From Corella eumyota (Eukaryota > Chordata > Ascidiacea > Phlebobranchia > Corellidae), in assembly GCA_963082875.1 (NCBI GenBank), contig OY720102.1, positions 9,150,990-9,214,989 on the forward strand: DNA of 64,000 bases, read 5' to 3'. The notes beneath the pieces are model-generated. The model was not told the DNA's origin. It did not search any database and was given only the letters and a program-made list of their open reading frames with translations. The stretch's first letter is position 1. Each line of letters opens with the position of its first letter. Positions 7,683 through 17,739 of the stretch are shown here, one piece after another. The position numbers and the translations under genes were made by a program.

Positions 7683-10599
7683 AACTGTTAAAAATAGACA
7701 ACCAGCAATTTTTTGTGATGCTAATAATCACTGGATCCATTTTAAATGTCTAAAACTAAACAAATTGGAAATAGAATTACTTCAAAATGAACCTCAAAGT
7801 AAGGCCTGGTGTTGCCCACACTGTTATAATTCTGCCCTACCCTTTTCAAATTGTAACCCTTATGAATTAACTCAGCAATCTAACCCAAACCCCCCTACCA
7901 CAACTCTTTGTCCATCCACCCTTAATCAAACTTTAAACTATAATAACTTAGACCTTTTAGATCAAAACGATAACATGGAAACCAATCTTATTAATGACCA
8001 ATATATGTTTGCCCATGATATACATGAGATAAATACCACCACAAACAACAGTTTTGTCACTATGTGTGTTAATATTAGATCAATTTCAAACCCAACCCAC
8101 TTCACCAAACTCCAAGGTCTAATTATAACTCCATGGAATTAAAACCTGACATAATAGCAATTAATGAAACTTGGCTTTACCCAAACCAAATTGGACAACA
8201 TATAAATTTACCTGGCTATACATTCAGCGCCAACAGCAGATCTTCTTCTAGAGGAGGTGGTGTTGCAATGTATATTAAAGACAACCTAAATTTTTCAATA
8301 AGACATGAACTAACAATAATGAAAGAAAAGGAGTTTGAGTCCCTGTTTGTTGATATTTTTATTAATAACACCCAAATTATAACAACTGGAACAATTTACA
8401 GATCACCCAGTTTAAATAAAAACCACCATAAATCATTTCTTGATCAATTAAAATTTGTTTTGGACACACTTGCAAAACAAAAACACACATGCTATATTAT
8501 GGGCGATACGAACTATAACTTATTAGAGACCTTAAATTTGGACATTAATAACTTTGTTGACACTATGTTTTTTAACTCCCTTTTCCCTCTTATAAACAAA
8601 CCAACCAGAATAACTGATTCAACCCAAACTTCTTAGATCATATTTGGACCAACAACCATAAATCCCTAATTAGAAGTGCTATTATTGTCGATGGCATTTC
8701 AGATCACTTTCCAGTAGTTCAATGTACAAACATAACTAGAAACCAAAACCCAACTATTAATACTGAAACCTACATATGCTATAATCCAACAAATCTGGCC
8801 AAATTTAATACTAACCTTGAAAATCTAAAAACAGACCAAATATACTCATTTGAAGACCCAAATGAAGCCTATAAAGAATTTATAACATCCTATAAAAAAA
8901 CTTTTGACCAAAATTTTCCTTTAAAATCTCAAAAAAAATTAAAACAAGACAACCCCTGGTTTTCTAATAATCTAAAAGAACTTAACAAAACAAAACAACT
9001 GGCTTATAAAAAATGGCTTCGAAAACAAAACTCTAAAAATAAACTGGATTATAACCTCAAAAGAAATAAATATGAAAAATCAATGAAATCTGCCAAATTT
9101 GAGTATTACAAAGGTCTGTTTAATAAATTTAGGTTTAATATGAAAAAAACTTGGACTACTATTAACTCTCTTATTGGTAAACCTAAAAGAAAAAAACATC
9201 AAGTCAAATTTAATATCAACAACAGTCCAACCTCAGACAACAAGATAATATCCAATCATTTTAATACTTACTTCACATCAATAGCAGAAAAACTGGTTAA
9301 ATCTATACCCTCTACCAACCTGACCTTTAATTCCTTCCTCAAAAAACCTATATTGAAATCAATTTTTATTAAACCCACCTGTCCAAGAGAGATTGAACTT
9401 ATTTTGGCATCAATGAAACCCAAAACTAGTTATGGATTGGATGAAATACCATCAAAAATTGTTAAATCAACCCCTCAAAAAATTATAGAAATACTAAGTC
9501 ATATTTTCAACCTTTCGATTGCAACTGGCATATCAATAAATGAATTTAAAACTGCCAAAGTAATTCCTATTTACAAAAAGGGTGACCTCAAAGAAACTAA
9601 AAACTATAGACCCATTAGCCTTCTACCCTGTTTTTCAAAAATACTAGAAAGAATTATGCATAAAAGGGTATCATTCTTTCTTGAACAAAATAATTTTTTT
9701 TTTAAACAACAATTTGGATTTCGAAAACTTCATTCAACTAACTTAGCTGCAGCCCTGTTAATAAGTAAAATTACTGATGCTTTTGAACAAAAAAAAGCAG
9801 CACTTGGAATATTTTTGGACTTTTCGAAGGCTTTTGACACTATAGATCATACAATACTACTGCACAAACTACAATACTATGGAATAAGAGGAATTGCCCA
9901 AAACTGGTTTAAACATTATCTGACAAATAGATCTCAAGTCGTCGAATTTAATGGCCAGTTATCAACCAATAAGAATAGAATTACTTATGGTGTACCTCAA
10001 GGCTCAATACTGGGACCTTTACTTTTTTTAATTTACATAAATGACCTTCCCAACTCCCTGCTAAAATCTTCCCCTGTAATGTTTGCAGATGACACCACCC
10101 TTCTTTTAACCGATAAAAACCCTGAGAACTTAATTTTAAATGGTAATAATGAACTAGCCAATTTACAGCACTGGCTCTCTGCAAACAAACTATCCCTCAA
10201 TATTGGAAAAACCAAATATATAATTTTTAATCTCTAATTTTAAGTCATATCCGTTATTGTATCCCCATTTGGAAACATGGTAGTTTGAAAATTCAATCCC
10301 AAATTCAACATGTTTGCAAAAAATACCTTACTATGATTTCTTATTCTTATAACACCAACCAAGATAAAACTTCTTTGCCCACACATTTACTATCTCTTGA
10401 AGATCTTTTTACCCTTGAAACTAGCTCTATAGTTTTTCAATACCTAAAAAACTCCCTCCCATCTTGTTTTGATAATTTCTTCTCTAACCCAAGCAACATT
10501 CACTCCCAAAACAAAGCTACTTATTCATTCAGCTACTCTAACACTTTGCGTCACAAACTTAACTTAATTATGCAATCTCTCTTTAAACTATCAATGTAA

Positions 10600-11270
10600 A
10601 TATTTTAATTTATCAAGTTTCCTCTTTCTTTTCTATTATTAACTAGTTTTAAACATTTATATTTACTTACTCTATATACGTGAACCCCCAATAGTTAGTG
10701 GGTTGTTTAATATTTTTGTGCGTTGTATGTGATATATGTTGTGAAAGGCCATTCTGGGACGTTCTTTCTTTAGGTAGGTTTATTTCGGTTAGTCCCTTTA
10801 TCACATGCAATTTATCGTGACCAGTTCGTGCTTTCCTACTAGAGCCATACTGGGTTATATTAAATGTAATTATTATTTTCTTTAAGTTATTTTTTACACT
10901 GTAACTACCATCGACAGTGATTGCTCTACTATTATAAATCAAATGTGTCGTAACTTTCTTTTTTTTTCGTACAATTTTATTTTGTTATTTCGTCACTCCT
11001 TTGTTATAGTTTTATTTTTTTGGTGTATATTTTGTAAAATGTATTTTATATATCGCATTTATTAATAATATAATCTATACTGGGTTTGGTGACCATGCCA
11101 TAAAATAATTAAAATCTTCATGTAAACATTAATACTTTTGACATGTTTTAAATCATTAAATTGATTTTGTCATTTTTTCCCGTCGCATTGTTGTAATATT
11201 AATTGTATATCGTATTTATTATTTACTTTTATCAATGCGCGAAAAACCAAAATAAAAAAAAAAAAAAAAA
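10600..11270 (+). other. LINE 3' untranslated region and poly-A tail
   Basis: Non-coding tail of the LINE, ending in poly-A at 11254-11270. The segment at about 11141-11215 (GACATGTTTTAAATCAT...) recurs at 47629-47710, which marks it as a reusable LINE 3' end rather than host sequence. Confidence 0.75.
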
Positions 11271-12060
11271 CCTTTGTAAGAAAAACTCTTCATACCAGGC
11301 TTTTAAAGCTGATTTAGGCACAAATTGGATTAGCAAACTGTGGTAAGCTTCCAAGTGTGATGTTTGATGTTGAGTGCTCAGTTTACTAACATCATTTATG
11401 TGCCGCTTAGAAAGAGATATTCTTTCCAAGTTTGTATAGGCGGCCGAGTCTGCTTTTAGCCATTTTTTGCGCTCTACTTCAGCTGCAGAAAGAGGATCGT
11501 GTAAGCACCTAGGAAATAAGGGGTGATGACCATCATGGATGTTAACAATGTGGTTTAACATTGACTTCCATTTTTCCACAATGACATCACATGACAACCC
11601 TCTCGATGAGGATGCACACCAGTACAAATGATTAATTATACTGGCTATCCATGGTTTAAGTTCAGTTGATTCTTTGCAAGATGCAATAGCAATTAGGCGC
11701 TTTTTTAAACTTTTTGCCACATGCCAAATATCGTACATATGATTAGTCTCGCTTAACTCTTCTCGAATGTACTTAGCAATTTGAAGGTGTCTATCGGTAA
11801 CTATACATTTTATTTTTAAATTTTGTTCATTTAATAGATAATTTGTTGTTCTTTTAAAACCCTTCAGCTCCATAGCATTACTACTGGTGGTTTTATTACT
11901 CTGGACAATTTGAAAGTCTATAATTTTATTTTGGTTGAGTTCAAGCATTGTATAGGTACCATATTTGGCATTGTGGCCGAGAGTGTCTGCATGCCCATCA
12001 CCTGCAATTTCTAGGAATCCACCTTTTTCTTTGGCTCGCAACACAACTTTCTTCTGGGCA
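11271..12060 (-). pseudogene. DDE transposase catalytic region (copy 2)
   Basis: Minus-strand continuous frame of about 260 codons carrying the catalytic core that copy 1 lacks. Key motifs in order: GDGHADTLGHNAKYGTYT with the first presumed catalytic Asp, IVQSNKTTSSNAMELKGF, CIVTDRHLQIAKYIREEL with the second Asp, MYDIWHVAKSLKK, WIASIINHLYWCASSS, MLNHIVNIHDGH, LSTQHQTSHLEAYHSLLIQF with the presumed Glu, and VPKSALKAWYEEFFLQR. It stops where the LINE poly-A begins (11270); the C-terminal exon lies beyond the LINE at 3512-3185. The family occurs widely in animal genomes with an N-terminal THAP domain. This stretch is open, but the gene as a whole is broken by the LINE and by N-terminal losses. 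Confidence 0.85.
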
Positions 12061-12096
12061 AGTTTCTACATTTTAAATATTACAGGCTGTAAATAA

Positions 12097-12842
12097 TTAT
12101 TTGCATGGTTCTGGAACGTGGATAATGAAATTGTTGCAATGTTTAAAATTGACATCATTCTTGATTGCTTTAACAAAAGACATTGCAGTTCCCATTATTG
12201 CACCGGTCAATAATAAATTTCCAGCCGGAACATTATTTATAAATGGTTGCCTATACCAATGGTAAATGTAAGAGCACTTTTTGCATTTTTGCTTTATGCC
12301 AACTAAACCCATTGTATGATGAATAATTGCCAAACAGTCTTTTGAAGGACATTCGGGACAATATTTAAACAAGTCCAATAGTTGTATCAGAAAAAGATAG
12401 GGTAGAAAACATAGACGAAGCTTCTGACTCTTGACTACTCATAAAATAATCAGGGTCCAAATTTAAATCCTCCAATTTGGAGTCAACACTCATTTCTGTA
12501 AAATCAAATTTTCTTTTCCTGGGCGAAACAAAAATTGGTTTTTTTTTTTGAAAAGTTTGGGTTTGAACACCAAAAGTCTTAGCTTGCATATGAGATACTT
12601 GGGAACCCTGATCTTTAGTAAATAGAATATTTGTCTGAGTGCTCACCTTTACAGTACAAAAACCTGTTTGTGTTCCGATCGCGTTGACTGTATTGGCGTC
12701 TGGGTTGCAGTTGATATTTGGGTTAAAGTTAGGGGAATCTCGGTTTCTTCTAAATAAAAGGCAGTTGATGTTGAAGGTTCAGAATATTCTTCATGATGAG
12801 TTGTTTTTTTTTTGTACCGAAGGAACAGCATTTGGCAGTTGA
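12097..12842 (-). pseudogene. Transposase linker and zinc-ribbon-like region (copy 2)
   Basis: Minus-strand N-terminal part of the copy 2 transposase, upstream of the catalytic region. First comes a linker rich in Ser, Thr and Gln with repeated STQT/ATQT/QTQT motifs and a KKKPIFVSPRKRKFDF basic patch. Two overlapping frames then bring LFKYCPECPSKDC, then CKKCSYIYHWYRQPF and VPAGNLLLTGAIM. The CPEC and CKKC pairs look like a zinc ribbon that precedes the DDE core; the third copy at 44.9 kb has LCPFCGSFC at the same place. A frame change falls near 12370 and about 50 family residues seem missing between 12097 and 12060. No THAP domain was found upstream to 13330, so the DNA-binding head is lost or unrecognisable. 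Confidence 0.75.
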
Positions 12843-12877
12843 TGTTGAAGGTTCAGAATATTCTTCATGATGAGTTG
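12768..12877. repeat. Tandem 45-bp duplication inside the transposase linker
   Basis: The block GGCAGTTGATGTTGAAGGTT through to GATGAGTTG (45 bp) at about 12761-12806 recurs nearly unchanged at about 12834-12878. The copies are separated by a T-run. It alters the N-terminal coding frame of copy 2. Confidence 0.75.
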
Positions 12878-12879
12878 CA

Positions 12880-13550
12880 CACTGTGGCTTGTTGTTTTGG
12901 TTATAAAGAGTGATAAAGGTAAAATAAATAATATGATTTTGGTCTAAAAAAAAACAATTAATCAGTTTGTTTACTAGGTGACAAGTTCCCAGCCAGTACC
13001 AAACTATTTTAAAAAATAACGGAAAAACAATATTAAATTTGTGAATAAAAAAATTCCTACTTTGTTATCCATAATAAATGATTTACCTTATTACAGTATT
13101 GCTGTCTGGCAGTAAAAAATAACATAAATATTCCAAATGACATAGTTCTGGTAATAAAAACGCAGATAAGGCTTGTTAATTTAAATCGAAACTAATGTTG
13201 CCTGCGTTTTTTATTTTTAAACTGACTGCTACATTTTCAGCTTGCGCGTCAGTCTTACCAATTCGGCCTCTGAATCTCCCGCCGAGTTCGCTTGTTTACA
13301 TTCGCGACGCTAACTAGTACTTCACACGAAAAATATGGTAACCTGGTATTTGTGCCACAGACATTTTTAGAGGTTCTAAAGACATTTTGTGATTCAGTGT
13401 CAACTATACTAACGTGATATATACATTACTTACAAAATTGCAAAACCCACTAACATAGCTGTTTAAGGTCTGTAGAAAACACAGCGAGTTTTTTTTAAAA
13501 TGCTTTAACATGCCCAAACATCGGTAATGCAATATTTCCAGAGCCCTGCA
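12880..13550. other. Right margin of copy 2 and unassigned DNA
   Basis: No coding frame is recognised. A G+C-rich patch at 13240-13325 contains the AATGTAAACAAGCGA motif (minus strand) shared with the left margin of copy 2 at about 2371, and is probably subterminal transposon sequence. Confidence 0.45.
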
Positions 13551-13559
13551 ATTTAGTAT

Positions 13560-13778
13560 TTAAATTATTGTAATGCATTGTGAAATCAGCAAAAAATGCA
13601 AATTATTTAACCACACAGCTTCGCTCAACTCTGGATATATTTGATTTTTTTCAACCAAGAAAAGTTTTACTTCTTTCAATAACTCAACAAATCGGTGCAA
13701 TACCTTACCACAACTTAACCATCTTACATTGTTGTACATGAGTAATCCAGAATATTCATTGTCACATGATTTCAACAA
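13560..13778 (-). pseudogene. hAT transposase fragment (ZBED5/SCAND3-like)
   Basis: A minus-strand frame of 72 codons. LLMYNNVRWLSCGKVLHRF, VELLKEVKLFLVEKN and YPELSEAVWLNNLHFL match the conserved segment between the RNase H core and the dimerisation domain of ZBED5/FAM200-type hAT transposases (family pattern: YNNVRWLSRGKVL...RFVEL). Neither the BED finger nor the catalytic residues are nearby, so this is an isolated fragment of a transposase some 600 residues long. Flanks are A+T-rich and non-coding. Confidence 0.75.
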
Positions 13779-13875
13779 GTTTTCAAATGTGCGTTTGTTA
13801 AGAGCATGAGCTGTATTAGTAATTAGTGTTAGTGATAATTAAATTTTGAAAATAATTAGTGATAATTAAATTTTG

Positions 13876-14560
13876 AAAATAGGAGGTTTGGAACATAACA
13901 TTATTATACATAAAAAATTTAAATTTCAAAAATTTTAATGTACTAGAACTAAAGTTATTTTGAACCAAAAATCGGACGAGTAAGAAAAAAAACATAATAA
14001 CTAGATTTATTTGAAAAATAAAAAATGGTTCGAAATCGTTTGGTCCTTTTTTTATAAATATAATCTATTTAATACGTTCATTGATTTCTAAATCTAAATT
14101 AATAAGCAAAGGTTAAAAAATACTTTTAAAATAAATTTTTTATACACTTTTCACTTTACCAATATCGATCACTTTATTACCTACAGCTAACAAGACAACA
14201 TTTGACAGCGACCAGAACGCTATTAAATCATTCAAGCGTAAGAAAGCGTTAAACTCCCACTGATCGAGTATTTTATAAAAAAAATAGGAGGTTTGGAACA
14301 TGATATTATAATAAACAACATACTAAAATTTTAAAACTTTTAATATACTAGAACAAAAGTTATTTTGAACCAAAAATCGGACGAGTAAGAATAAAAATAA
14401 TAAATATACGGGCAATAACAATATGTTTCGAAATCTAAGATTTCGAACCATAATAATAAATAAATTTGGAATGAAAGTATAGTAATGGACTGGTATTACA
14501 AATAAAACTAGATTTATTTGACAAATAAATGATGGTTCGAAATCTTTAAAGATGATTTGA
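13876..14560 (+). repeat. Direct repeat pair, 'GGAGGTTTGGAACAT' family
   Basis: About 170 bases beginning AGGAGGTTTGGAACAT (13881) and containing TTTTGAACCAAAAATCGGAC and AACTAGATTTATTTG recur from about 14285, where the middle is expanded by roughly 90 bases. The ACTAGATTTATTTGA...ATGGTTCGAAAT part occurs a third time at about 56631-56680, next to the satellite. Non-coding; perhaps a dispersed MITE-like repeat. Confidence 0.7.
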
Positions 14561-14599
14561 TTATTGACACTGGCACCATTCACTAAACTTTTTAACAGA

Positions 14600-15580
14600 C
14601 TTCAACATCTTTTAGCGGTAATGATTTTTTACACGTTCGATATATTTAATAAATATCAAATACTAATAAATGATTACATGACAGTTATAAGCAAAATTAA
14701 TTAGATGTTATATAGAGTAATAAAGCGCCTAAATATGCAGAAGCACGAAAACTTAAAACTTTGATTTTTCCGCGATGACCCAAAATTTTTAGAACAGAGG
14801 GCGATAAATTTAATATTCAATAGATATAAACAGATTTACTAATAAGTGATAACTTGACTTCATATATGAATTTAAGCCACGTTTTTAACTAATATTGGAA
14901 GGTCTGATTATTATTTGCAATTTAACACAACGTCGCAATTAAAGTCCTGATTGTACGTTCGCGCCACAAATGCTGGTTCAAAATATTTTGAAGCAATCGA
15001 TTTAATAAACAAGCGATTATTCCGTAAATGTCGATTACCAAAACTAAATGAACAAATTTGAGCAGTCATTTATGATAGTTACCAATGCGTAAAAATTTCA
15101 ATCTTGTAGTACTTTAAAAAAGAGTTACTGCACGAAAACTTTTTCAGCGGTGGTAATATTTAGCTTGTTGTGCGATATATTTAATAAAAATTAATTTCTA
15201 ATAAATATTTACATAACATTGTTATTCAAATTATATATAACTTTTGAGCGTACAATTATGCAGAAGCACGAGAATTTAAAACAATATTTTCCTCACGAAA
15301 TGCGATAGATTTAAAATTAAAATAACATGAATTACTAATTAATGATCATTTAACTTAACAAACTTTAAGCCATATTTTGCAACAATTACTTTGGTGACTG
15401 CCTTATTAGCTGCATGTTAATCCCTTGTCGCGATAGGATCGCAAGTATTTTTCTATACCCCTGATCGTACGTGCGCACCACAAACGCTAGTTCAAAAAAT
15501 TTTGAACCAATATAAAAAGCGATCAATTTAATAAACAAGCGATTATTTCGTAATTAACGATCACCAAAACTTGGTAAACA
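14600..15580 (+). repeat. Tandem duplication of a roughly 460-bp non-coding block
   Basis: The block 14600-15055 recurs as 15130-15580 in the same order: CGATATATTTAATAAA, a Lys-codon-like ATGCAGAAGCACGA, CGTACGTTCGCGCCAC/CGTACGTGCGCACCAC, a segment with AATAAACAAGCGATTATT, and GATTACCAAAACT/GATCACCAAAACT. Identity looks like 70-75%, an old duplication. No open frame is conserved between the two copies. Confidence 0.75.
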
Positions 15581-15885
15581 CTAAAAAAGAATATTAATAA
15601 TAATACTTACGATAACAATATGTTTCGAACCATAATAAATGCGTTTAGGCTTTAAAATTGCCCTTAAACTTAGGGTATTATACCGAGTACAATAAAATAA
15701 AGGCGATTTAACAAAAAGCATTAAAAAGATCACAAAAACAACCATTTTAGGTAAAAGATATAACTTGTTTTACAAAACAAATATAAAACCTAGCTAACAG
15801 CTTAAAAAATGACTTTAACACTGTGTGCTATAACAGAATCGTCTTATAAATAATATTAAAATGCGCTTTATTTTTTGCATAGCAA
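15581..15885. other. Unassigned spacer
   Basis: A+T-rich DNA between the duplicated block and the Harbinger region. No gene or structured repeat is seen apart from CAATATGTTTCGAACCATAATAA (about 15618-15640), which is related to the flanking 14.4-kb repeat. Confidence 0.4.
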
Positions 15886-16164
15886 TTACGTCCAGTCGTA
15901 TTCCGGCTCCCAGATCAGCTCCGCCTCGATCTGGGTTCTTCCGGCATCCGTTGCCATTTTAATTAGTTTATCTTTAAAATGCGACCGGGGGTTCTCTGTC
16001 CAGTTTGTAGTAAAATAATAGGGATCAATTTCGACTTCTGTGACACCGGAAATTGTGGATTCTGAAGCCTTTGGAACCATAGCAGAAAAATAAGTTAAAT
16101 TCGTGAAGTTTAAATATGTTTTCTCATCCAAATTTGGGGTAAAAAGATGCGTGGAAGAGGTCAT
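15886..16164 (-). CDS. Unrecognised 92-residue acidic protein, divergent from a Harbinger transposase
   Basis: A minus-strand ORF of 92 codons, starting 100 bases from and divergent to the Harbinger transposase start at 16264. The composition is polar and acidic with aromatic residues (EVEIDPYYFTTNWTENP; ELIWEPEYDW). It has no Cys, no signal peptide and no membrane segment. The position suggests a small second gene of the Harbinger element, sharing its intergenic promoter. I do not recognise the family; the known Harbinger partner is a Myb/SANT-like protein, which this is not in any obvious way. Confidence 0.4.
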   Translation of the reverse strand: MTSSTHLFTPNLDEKTYLNFTNLTYFSAMVPKASESTISGVTEVEIDPYYFTTNWTENPRSHFKDKLIKMATDAGRTQIEAELIWEPEYDWT

Positions 16165-16263
16165 TAAAATAGAATTGAAGAGTTTTAAGGTAGTTTTCCA
16201 AGTTACCTGAGGTTCTTTTAACTTGATACGGCGTAAGGAAGACGCATATTTAAAAATTTTAGA

Positions 16264-17690
16264 ATGAAACCAGAAACCTTTAAGGAAATATTGGAAAAAA
16301 TAAAGACAGATATGAAACCAGGTAAAAATTCAATAAAACAAACATGCATTTTTTTGCCTTGGACCATGGATTTAGTATATTAATAGTTAATATATGTTTA
16401 ACTAGATGACAGAGCAGTGCGCATTCCAATTTCTACTGAGAAGCGCATTGCAATATCGATTTATAAATTAGCCAGTGCTGCAGAATACCGAACTGTAGGA
16501 AATTTGTTTGGTGTAAGTGCTGCTTCGGTTTTCAACTGTTTAAAAAGGTAATATGTTGTTTATCTATTTAACCTAAACACTTAAGGATGCCTTTATTCTT
16601 AAGTTGTTTAATTGTTTATTAATATTTTAGGTTTTGTATGGCTCTTAACAAAAAAATGAACAATTAGATTCTGTGGCCTAATGAAACTGAAGCAAAAGAG
16701 ATTGCGATGCGAATACAAAGTCGCAATCATTTTCCACAAGTTGAAATTTATTTTTTAACAATACATTTAAAAACTTTCAAACCATGACTTTTAAGCTTAT
16801 TTAATAGGTTACGGGATCTATTGACGGTTCTCATATACCAGTTACTGCTCCAGCAAGAGGGCCATAAAGATTATACGAATCGCAAAGGATGGACGTCTGT
16901 AATTTTGCAGGCAGTGGTTGTCGACAAATGCTGGTAAATAAAAAAGCGTTTTTTGTATAAAGATTAATGTCAAACTGCATACACAATATTAAATATTTTT
17001 TTAGCTTTTGAGTTATATTTATAAGAATGCCAGTGCATGCTATGATGCCTCTACGTTTAAACAATCTGGATTGTTTAGATTGCAACACACTTTACCCAAG
17101 GTAAATATTTTGAGTAAACCATAGTATTGTTTACTCAAATCTAATTTGGTGCAAAATTGGTAACTGTCAAGTAGTGGTAACTTAAGTACATTTTTAATGC
17201 CCTGTGGAAATTGAAGGCTGTGATATACCTCTTCTGGTACTGGGCGATCCAGCCTATCCCCTTTTACCATGGCTAATTAAGCCTTTTATTGGGCATAATC
17301 TTACGGAGGCTGAAGAATCCTATAACTGCTATCACAGCTCCGTAAGAATTGCAGTTGAAAACAGTTTTGGGAGACTAAAGGCACGATGGCGAATAATAGG
17401 AAAACAGGTTAATGCTTCTTTTCGATTTTGCCAAGAAAATTATATGTACTTGTTGCATATTACATAACATTTGCGAAAAAAAAATGGCCCAATGCCTTCC
17501 AAAGCAAGGCCTGGTTTGTAATATACACAACCCTCAACAAGGCCTTGCTTTACAAGAAACCCTGAAGGTTCAGCATGCCGTAATGCACTTCTTAAATACA
17601 TTACAAAAAATATGCCATTACGCCAATCAAATTTTTTTTACAGTTCAAATAAATTATTTCAGAACAGTGTTTTATTTTTATTATTTTGAA
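16264..17690 (+). pseudogene. PIF/Harbinger transposase (HARBI1-like nuclease), decayed
   Basis: Plus-strand transposase of the HARBI1 (DDE_Tnp_4) family, which binds element ends with a Myb-like partner. Exon 1 (16264-16321) reads MKPETFKEILEKIKTDMKP; exon 2 (from 16405) DDRAVRIPISTEKRIAISIY and YRTVGNLFGVSAASVFNCL. A third exon carries LNKKMNN-stop-ILWPNE and IQSRNHFPQ. A fourth (from about 16810) has GSIDGSHIPVTAP with catalytic Asp 1, then, one frame over, KDYTNRKGWTSVILQAVV. After two more introns come CDIPLLVLGDPAYPLLPWL with Asp 2 and VRIAVENSFGRLKARW with the Glu, then CCILHNICEKK in a shifted frame near 17440. The DDE residues survive, but one internal stop and at least two frameshifts kill it. 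Confidence 0.85.
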
Positions 17691-17739
17691 AAAATGTAAG
17701 TGTGATAAAAACGCAAAATTAAAAATTGTGATTTGAAAA

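Larger units (their letters stand above)
4545..10599 (+). pseudogene. LINE ORF2: PHD finger, endonuclease, reverse transcriptase (broken)
   Basis: ORF2 starts at ATG 4545 (MAHEVIKCNICLK), is interrupted by copy 1 at 4583-7678, and resumes at 7683. The join gives a PHD/RING-like finger: CNIC, FCDANNHWIHFKC, WCCPHC. The AP endonuclease follows: INETWL, then GGGVAMYIKDNL, TGTIYRSP, YIMGDTNYNLL and GISDHFPVV. Then the reverse transcriptase: VIPIYKKGD, NYRPISLLP, GIFLDFSKAFDT, YGVPQGSILGPLLFLIYIND and the catalytic FADDTTLL near 10082. There are frameshifts near 8135 and 8630. After KYIIFNL (10236) about 100 or more residues are missing before LSHIRYCIPIWK and a short C-terminus ending at 10599. 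Codon use is A+T-rich, unlike ORF1. Confidence 0.9.
3540..11270 (+). mobile_element. LINE (Jockey/CR1-like group), itself interrupted by transposon copy 1
   Basis: A plus-strand non-LTR retrotransposon. Order: short 5' leader, ORF1 (3709-4413), ORF2 start (4545) with a PHD finger, AP-type endonuclease, reverse transcriptase, C-terminal region, about 670 bases of 3' UTR and a 17-base poly-A at 11254-11270. It lies inside the copy 2 transposase gene, right at an exon edge: the transposase resumes at 11271. Removing the 3.1-kb copy 1 element at 4583-7678 plus one TTAA rejoins ORF2 in frame. ORF2 carries two frameshifts and an internal deletion, so the LINE is dead. The 5' end was judged only from where transposase-like sequence stops; no target-site duplication was identified. 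Confidence 0.85.
2310..13330 (-). mobile_element. TTAA-type THAP/DDE transposon, copy 2 (old, interrupted by a LINE)
   Basis: Outer layer of the nest. On the minus strand lie a transposase N-terminal region (about 12842-12097), the catalytic region (12044-11271) and, beyond the inserted LINE, the C-terminal exon (3512-3185). On the plus strand, facing it, lies a P2X7-ballast-like relic (2609-3089). The layout matches the better-bounded copy 1 at 4583-7678. A shared subterminal motif, AATGTAAACAAGCGA, occurs in inverted orientation at about 2371 and 13290 and supports these approximate ends. No clean terminal repeat or TTAA pair was found, so the true ends may lie up to a few hundred bases outside. 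Family by analogy: Kolobok-like. Confidence 0.6.

Noticed and set aside
9981-10215. Minus-strand frames opposite the LINE reverse transcriptase
   Set aside because: They overlap the FADDTTLL region of the plus-strand gene and have no recognisable content.
2310-13330. Exact terminal repeats for copy 2
   Set aside because: Only the subterminal AATGTAAACAAGCGA pair was found. Candidate TTAA sites near 2240 and 13500 did not give matching ends.
12880-13330. A THAP exon for copy 2
   Set aside because: The minus strand shows no Cys-pair, FPK or AVPT pattern in this interval in any frame.
14323-14583. Minus-strand 86-codon hydrophobic frame
   Set aside because: It lies in a repeated A+T-rich block and is not conserved in the sister repeat at 13.9 kb; low-complexity chance frame.
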